Of a stretch of 44,751 nt of DNA, positions 42,376 through 44,751 are shown in pieces (the stretch's first letter is position 1; every line of letters begins with the position of its first letter). The notes beneath the pieces are model-generated. The model worked only from the letters and a program-made list of their open reading frames with translations. It did not search any database and was not told the DNA's origin. The stretch comes from Kocuria sp. Lineage in GTDB: Bacteria > Actinomycetota > Actinomycetes > Actinomycetales > Micrococcaceae. The translations under genes and the position numbers were made by a program. The stretch lies in contig JAPSHS010000006.1 of the NCBI GenBank assembly GCA_031179495.1, forward strand, positions 1-44,751, read 5' to 3'.

Positions 42376-42948
42376 ATGAGCGAGCACCCCGAAGCCCCCG
42401 CGGGCACGACCGGCCGCGCGGCCCCGCCTGGCGTGCTGCTCGTCGCCGCGGCCGCCGCCCTGCTGGTCTACGTCATCGACCAGCTCACCAAGTGGTGGGT
42501 CGTGGCCACCATGGAGCTCGGCCAGCGGACACCGGTGGTCGAGGGCCTGCTGTGGTGGCAGTTCATCCGCAACCCCGGGGCGGCCTTCTCACTGGGGGAG
42601 GACGTCACCTGGCTCTTCACCATCGTCATGGTGGTCGTCTCCGTCGTGATCGTGCTGACCCTGCGGCGGGTGCGCTCGACCGCGTGGGCCCTGGCGCTCG
42701 GCCTCGTCCTGGGCGGGGCCCTCGGCAACCTGACCGACCGTCTCCTCCGGGAGCCGGGATTCGCCATGGGCCACGTGGTCGACTTCATCGCCGTGCCGCG
42801 CTTCGCGATCTTCAACGTCGCCGACTGCGGCGTGGTCGTGGGCGTGTGCCTCGTGGTGCTCCTGACCCTGCTCGGCCGGGAGCTCGACGGCACCCGCGCC
42901 GCCGAGCGGACCGGGACCGCGCCGGGGGAGGAGAGCACCCGTGCCTGA
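42376..42948 (+). CDS. lspA: Lipoprotein signal peptidase
   Basis: This membrane aspartyl peptidase (signal peptidase II) cleaves the signal peptide of prolipoproteins. The 190-residue protein has four hydrophobic helices and the family motifs DQLTKWWV (Asp35), RNPGAAFSL, GALGNLTDR, and the two catalytic aspartates Asp136 (GHVVDFI) and Asp150 (FNVADC). The ATG at 42376 has GAGGAGAG shortly upstream; the frame extends 54 bases further without a better signal. It overlaps rluD by eight bases, so the two are probably coupled. This pair downstream of divIVA is a common Gram-positive order. Confidence 0.95.
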   Translation: MSEHPEAPAGTTGRAAPPGVLLVAAAAALLVYVIDQLTKWWVVATMELGQRTPVVEGLLWWQFIRNPGAAFSLGEDVTWLFTIVMVVVSVVIVLTLRRVRSTAWALALGLVLGGALGNLTDRLLREPGFAMGHVVDFIAVPRFAIFNVADCGVVVGVCLVVLLTLLGRELDGTRAAERTGTAPGEESTRA

Positions 42949-43900
42949 GCCCGAGCGCACCACCGAGCACACGGTCCAGCGCTTCACCGTGCCGCCCGAG
43001 CTGGAGGGCCAGCGCGCGGACGCCGCGGTCGCCGTCCTCACCGGCCTCTCGCGCTCCGCGGCCGCAGGCCTCTGCGCGGAGGGGCGCGTGCTGCACCGTG
43101 ACCGCCCGGTCACCAAGTCCTTCCGGGTGGAGGCCGCCCAGACGCTCACGGTGCACGTCCCCGTCCCCGAGGACCCGTCGCGGATCGTCCCGCAGCTGGT
43201 CGAGGACTTCCGCGTGGTCCACCTGGACGACGACATCGTGGTGATCGACAAGCCGCCGGGGGTCGCCGCCCACCCGTCGCCGGGCTGGAAGGGCCCCACC
43301 GTGGTCGGCGCCCTGGCCGGGGCCGGCGTGGCCGTCAGCACCTCCGGGGCCCCGGAACGGCAGGGCGTGGTCCACCGGCTCGACGTCGGCACGTCGGGGC
43401 TGATGGTCGTGGCCCGCACCGAGCGCGCGTACACCGCGCTCAAGCGGGCCTTCAAGGAGCGCACGGTCACGAAGGTCTACCACACCGTGGTGCAGGGACT
43501 GCCGGACCCGCTGCGCGGAACCGTCGACGCCCCGATCGGGCGCCACCCCGGCTACGACTGGCGCTTCGCCGTGGTCGAGGGCGGGCGCCCCGCGGTCACC
43601 CACTACGAGGTGCTCGAGGCGTTCGGGCGCGCGACCCTCGTCGAGGTGCACCTGGAGACCGGGCGCACCCACCAGATCCGCGTGCACTTCTCGGCGCTGC
43701 GCCACCCGTGCTGCGGGGACCTCACCTACGGGGCGGACCCCGCCCTGTCCGCCGGACTGGGCCTGACCCGGCAGTGGCTGCACGCCAAGGGGCTCGGCTT
43801 CGAGCACCCCGGGACGGGGGAGCCGGTCGAGTTCGGGAGCCCGTACCCGGCGGACCTCTCCTTCGCCCTGGAGAGCCTGCGGGACGGCGGACCGGCCTGA
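42941..43900 (+). CDS. rluD: RluD-type 23S rRNA pseudouridine synthase
   Basis: This RluA-family enzyme isomerises uridines in the helix-69 region of 23S rRNA. The 319-residue protein has an N-terminal S4 RNA-binding domain (about 13-70), the family motif VVIDKPPGVAAHPSPG, and the catalytic Asp148 in VHRLDVGTSGLMV. LETGRTHQIRVHF and CGDLTYGAD follow near the C-terminus. The GTG start sits eight bases inside lspA, with GGGGGAGGAG upstream. An alternative is RluC-like specificity, which the sequence alone cannot exclude. It is followed by 55 bases containing a small hairpin (43912-43926) and then the dnaE promoter. Confidence 0.92.
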   Translation: MPEPERTTEHTVQRFTVPPELEGQRADAAVAVLTGLSRSAAAGLCAEGRVLHRDRPVTKSFRVEAAQTLTVHVPVPEDPSRIVPQLVEDFRVVHLDDDIVVIDKPPGVAAHPSPGWKGPTVVGALAGAGVAVSTSGAPERQGVVHRLDVGTSGLMVVARTERAYTALKRAFKERTVTKVYHTVVQGLPDPLRGTVDAPIGRHPGYDWRFAVVEGGRPAVTHYEVLEAFGRATLVEVHLETGRTHQIRVHFSALRHPCCGDLTYGADPALSAGLGLTRQWLHAKGLGFEHPGTGEPVEFGSPYPADLSFALESLRDGGPA

Positions 43901-43943
43901 TCCGGTGCGGTCCCCGCGACGCGGGGCGGTCGGTGCGGGCGAC

Positions 43944-43949
43944 TACACT
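43944..43949 (+). promoter_or_regulatory. Leaderless-type -10 of dnaE
   Basis: TACACT is followed by six bases (GGTCGG) and the GTG start. No ribosome-binding site lies between. The arrangement is that of a leaderless actinobacterial gene. Confidence 0.6.
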
Positions 43950-43955
43950 GGTCGG

Positions 43956-44751
43956 GTGACGACGGCTACCGGCAAGAACAGCTTCACCCACCTGCACGTG
44001 CACACCGAGTACTCCATGCTGGACGGTGCGGCGCGCCTGGACGACCTCTTCGAGGCCTGCCACGAGATGGGGATGTCCTCCCTCGCGACGACCGACCACG
44101 GCTTCGTCTTCGGCGCCTTCGACTTCTGGAACAAGGCCCGCAACGCGGGGATCAAACCGATCATCGGGGTCGAGGCCTACCTCACCCCGGGCACGGCCCG
44201 CTCGGACCGCACCCGCGTCAAGTTCGCCGACGGCGGCCGCGACGACGTCTCCGGCGGCGGCGCCTACACCCACATGACCCTGCTGGCCGAGACCACGCAG
44301 GGCATGCAGAACCTGTTCCGGGCCTCGTCCCTGGCCTCCCTCGAGGGCCAGCTGTACAAGCCGCGCATGGACCGCGAGCTGCTCAGCACCTACGGCAAGG
44401 GCCTGATCGCCACCACGGGCTGCCCCTCGGGCGAGGTCCAGACCCGGCTGCGCCTGGGCCAGTACCAGGAGGCGCGCCAGGCCGCCGCGGAGTTCCGCGA
44501 CATCTTCGGCGCCGAGAACTTCTACTGCGAGCTCATGGACCACGGCCTCGCGATCGAGAAGAACGTCACGAGCGACCTCCTGAAGCTCGCCAAGGACCTG
44601 CAGCTGCCGCTCGTGGCCACCAATGACCTGCACTACACCCACGCCGAGGACGCGAAGTCCCACGCCGCGCTGCTGTGCGTGCAGTCGGGCTCCAGCCTGC
44701 AGGACCCCAAGCGGTTCAAGTTCGACGCCGACGAGTTCTACCTGAAGTCCC
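43956..44751 (+). CDS. dnaE: DNA polymerase III subunit alpha, N-terminal part (3' end outside window)
   Basis: This is the start of the replicative polymerase catalytic subunit. The visible 265 residues form the PHP domain, including the metal-binding HLHVHTEYSMLDG (His13, His15), ATTDHGFVFGAFDFW, PIIGVEAYL and ATTGCPSGEV, then FYCELMDHG and ATNDLHYTHAED. The GTG at 43956 gives the typical short lead before FTHLHVHTEYS, and a TACACT six bases before it suggests a leaderless transcript. DnaE1 is more likely than the DnaE2/ImuC paralogue given this N-terminus and location after rluD, but only one quarter of the gene is seen. Confidence 0.94.
   Translation, partial: MTTATGKNSFTHLHVHTEYSMLDGAARLDDLFEACHEMGMSSLATTDHGFVFGAFDFWNKARNAGIKPIIGVEAYLTPGTARSDRTRVKFADGGRDDVSGGGAYTHMTLLAETTQGMQNLFRASSLASLEGQLYKPRMDRELLSTYGKGLIATTGCPSGEVQTRLRLGQYQEARQAAAEFRDIFGAENFYCELMDHGLAIEKNVTSDLLKLAKDLQLPLVATNDLHYTHAEDAKSHAALLCVQSGSSLQDPKRFKFDADEFYLKS

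Noticed and set aside
1-44751. tRNA, rRNA, RNase P RNA, CRISPR array or insertion sequence
   Set aside because: I looked through the gaps for acceptor-stem and T-loop patterns, evenly spaced repeats, and transposase-like proteins with terminal repeats, and saw none. Most gaps are under 250 bases.
1-44751. Phage defence, toxin-antitoxin or biosynthetic cluster
   Set aside because: Every gene of good coding quality belongs to housekeeping, wall or division families, or to conserved actinobacterial regulators. The few unknowns are not grouped in a way that suggests such a system.

Overview
This is a very GC-rich, gene-dense, single-copy chromosomal segment from an actinobacterium. A mycothione reductase, a GarA/OdhI-type FHA protein, a Wag31-type DivIVA, SepF, FtsR-type MerR regulators and a class II DAHP synthase all point to Actinomycetota. 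The MurE active-site motif lacks the arginine that reads diaminopimelate and looks lysine-type. With the gene order, this suggests Micrococcales, most likely Micrococcaceae (Kocuria/Arthrobacter/Micrococcus-like). The genus is an inference. No IS element, prophage, tRNA, rRNA or CRISPR array was seen.

Region 1 (1-8098): the 3' end of adenosine deaminase, then the actinobacterial cluster gcvH - garA - ftsR (MerR) - bifunctional nuclease - second MerR. A convergent ParA-type ATPase and a full-length pyruvate carboxylase follow. The pyc leader is unusually structured, with two CRP/GlxR-like palindromes and two hairpins. Region 2 (8145-15312): leaderless mycothione reductase; a minus-strand lipid group (alpha/beta hydrolase, small membrane protein, long-chain acyl-CoA ligase); a divergent PlsC-type acyltransferase; and class II DAHP synthase.

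Region 3 (15499-21745): a PknL-like Ser/Thr kinase with one PASTA domain, a LysM-lytic transglycosylase, the Rv2175c-family DNA-binding protein, a polyprenyl diphosphate synthase, DNA polymerase IV and a DUF3040 membrane protein. Its order matches the mycobacterial aroG-pknL-Rv2175c-idsA2 neighbourhood. Region 4 (22070-44751): a complete division and cell-wall (dcw) cluster, mraZ-rsmH-ftsL-ftsI-murE-murF-mraY-murD-ftsW-murG-murC-ftsQ-ftsZ-pgeF-yggS-sepF-yggT-divIVA, then lspA, rluD and the 5' end of dnaE. Most genes from rsmH to ftsQ overlap by 1-11 bases, which suggests translational coupling.

Functionally the window joins peptidoglycan precursor synthesis (MurC-G, MraY), septal synthesis (FtsI, FtsW, FtsL, FtsQ), Z-ring assembly (FtsZ, SepF) and polar growth (DivIVA). 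Nearby are regulators known or suspected to act on these processes (MraZ, FtsR, a ResR-like MerR, PknL, GarA). I found no sign of an undescribed multi-gene system. The points most worth a second look are the pyc leader, the evenly spaced FHA-ligand-like threonine repeats in the kinase, several leaderless-promoter starts, the lysine-type MurE motif, the obligatory TTG start of ftsZ, and the MraZ-box array.
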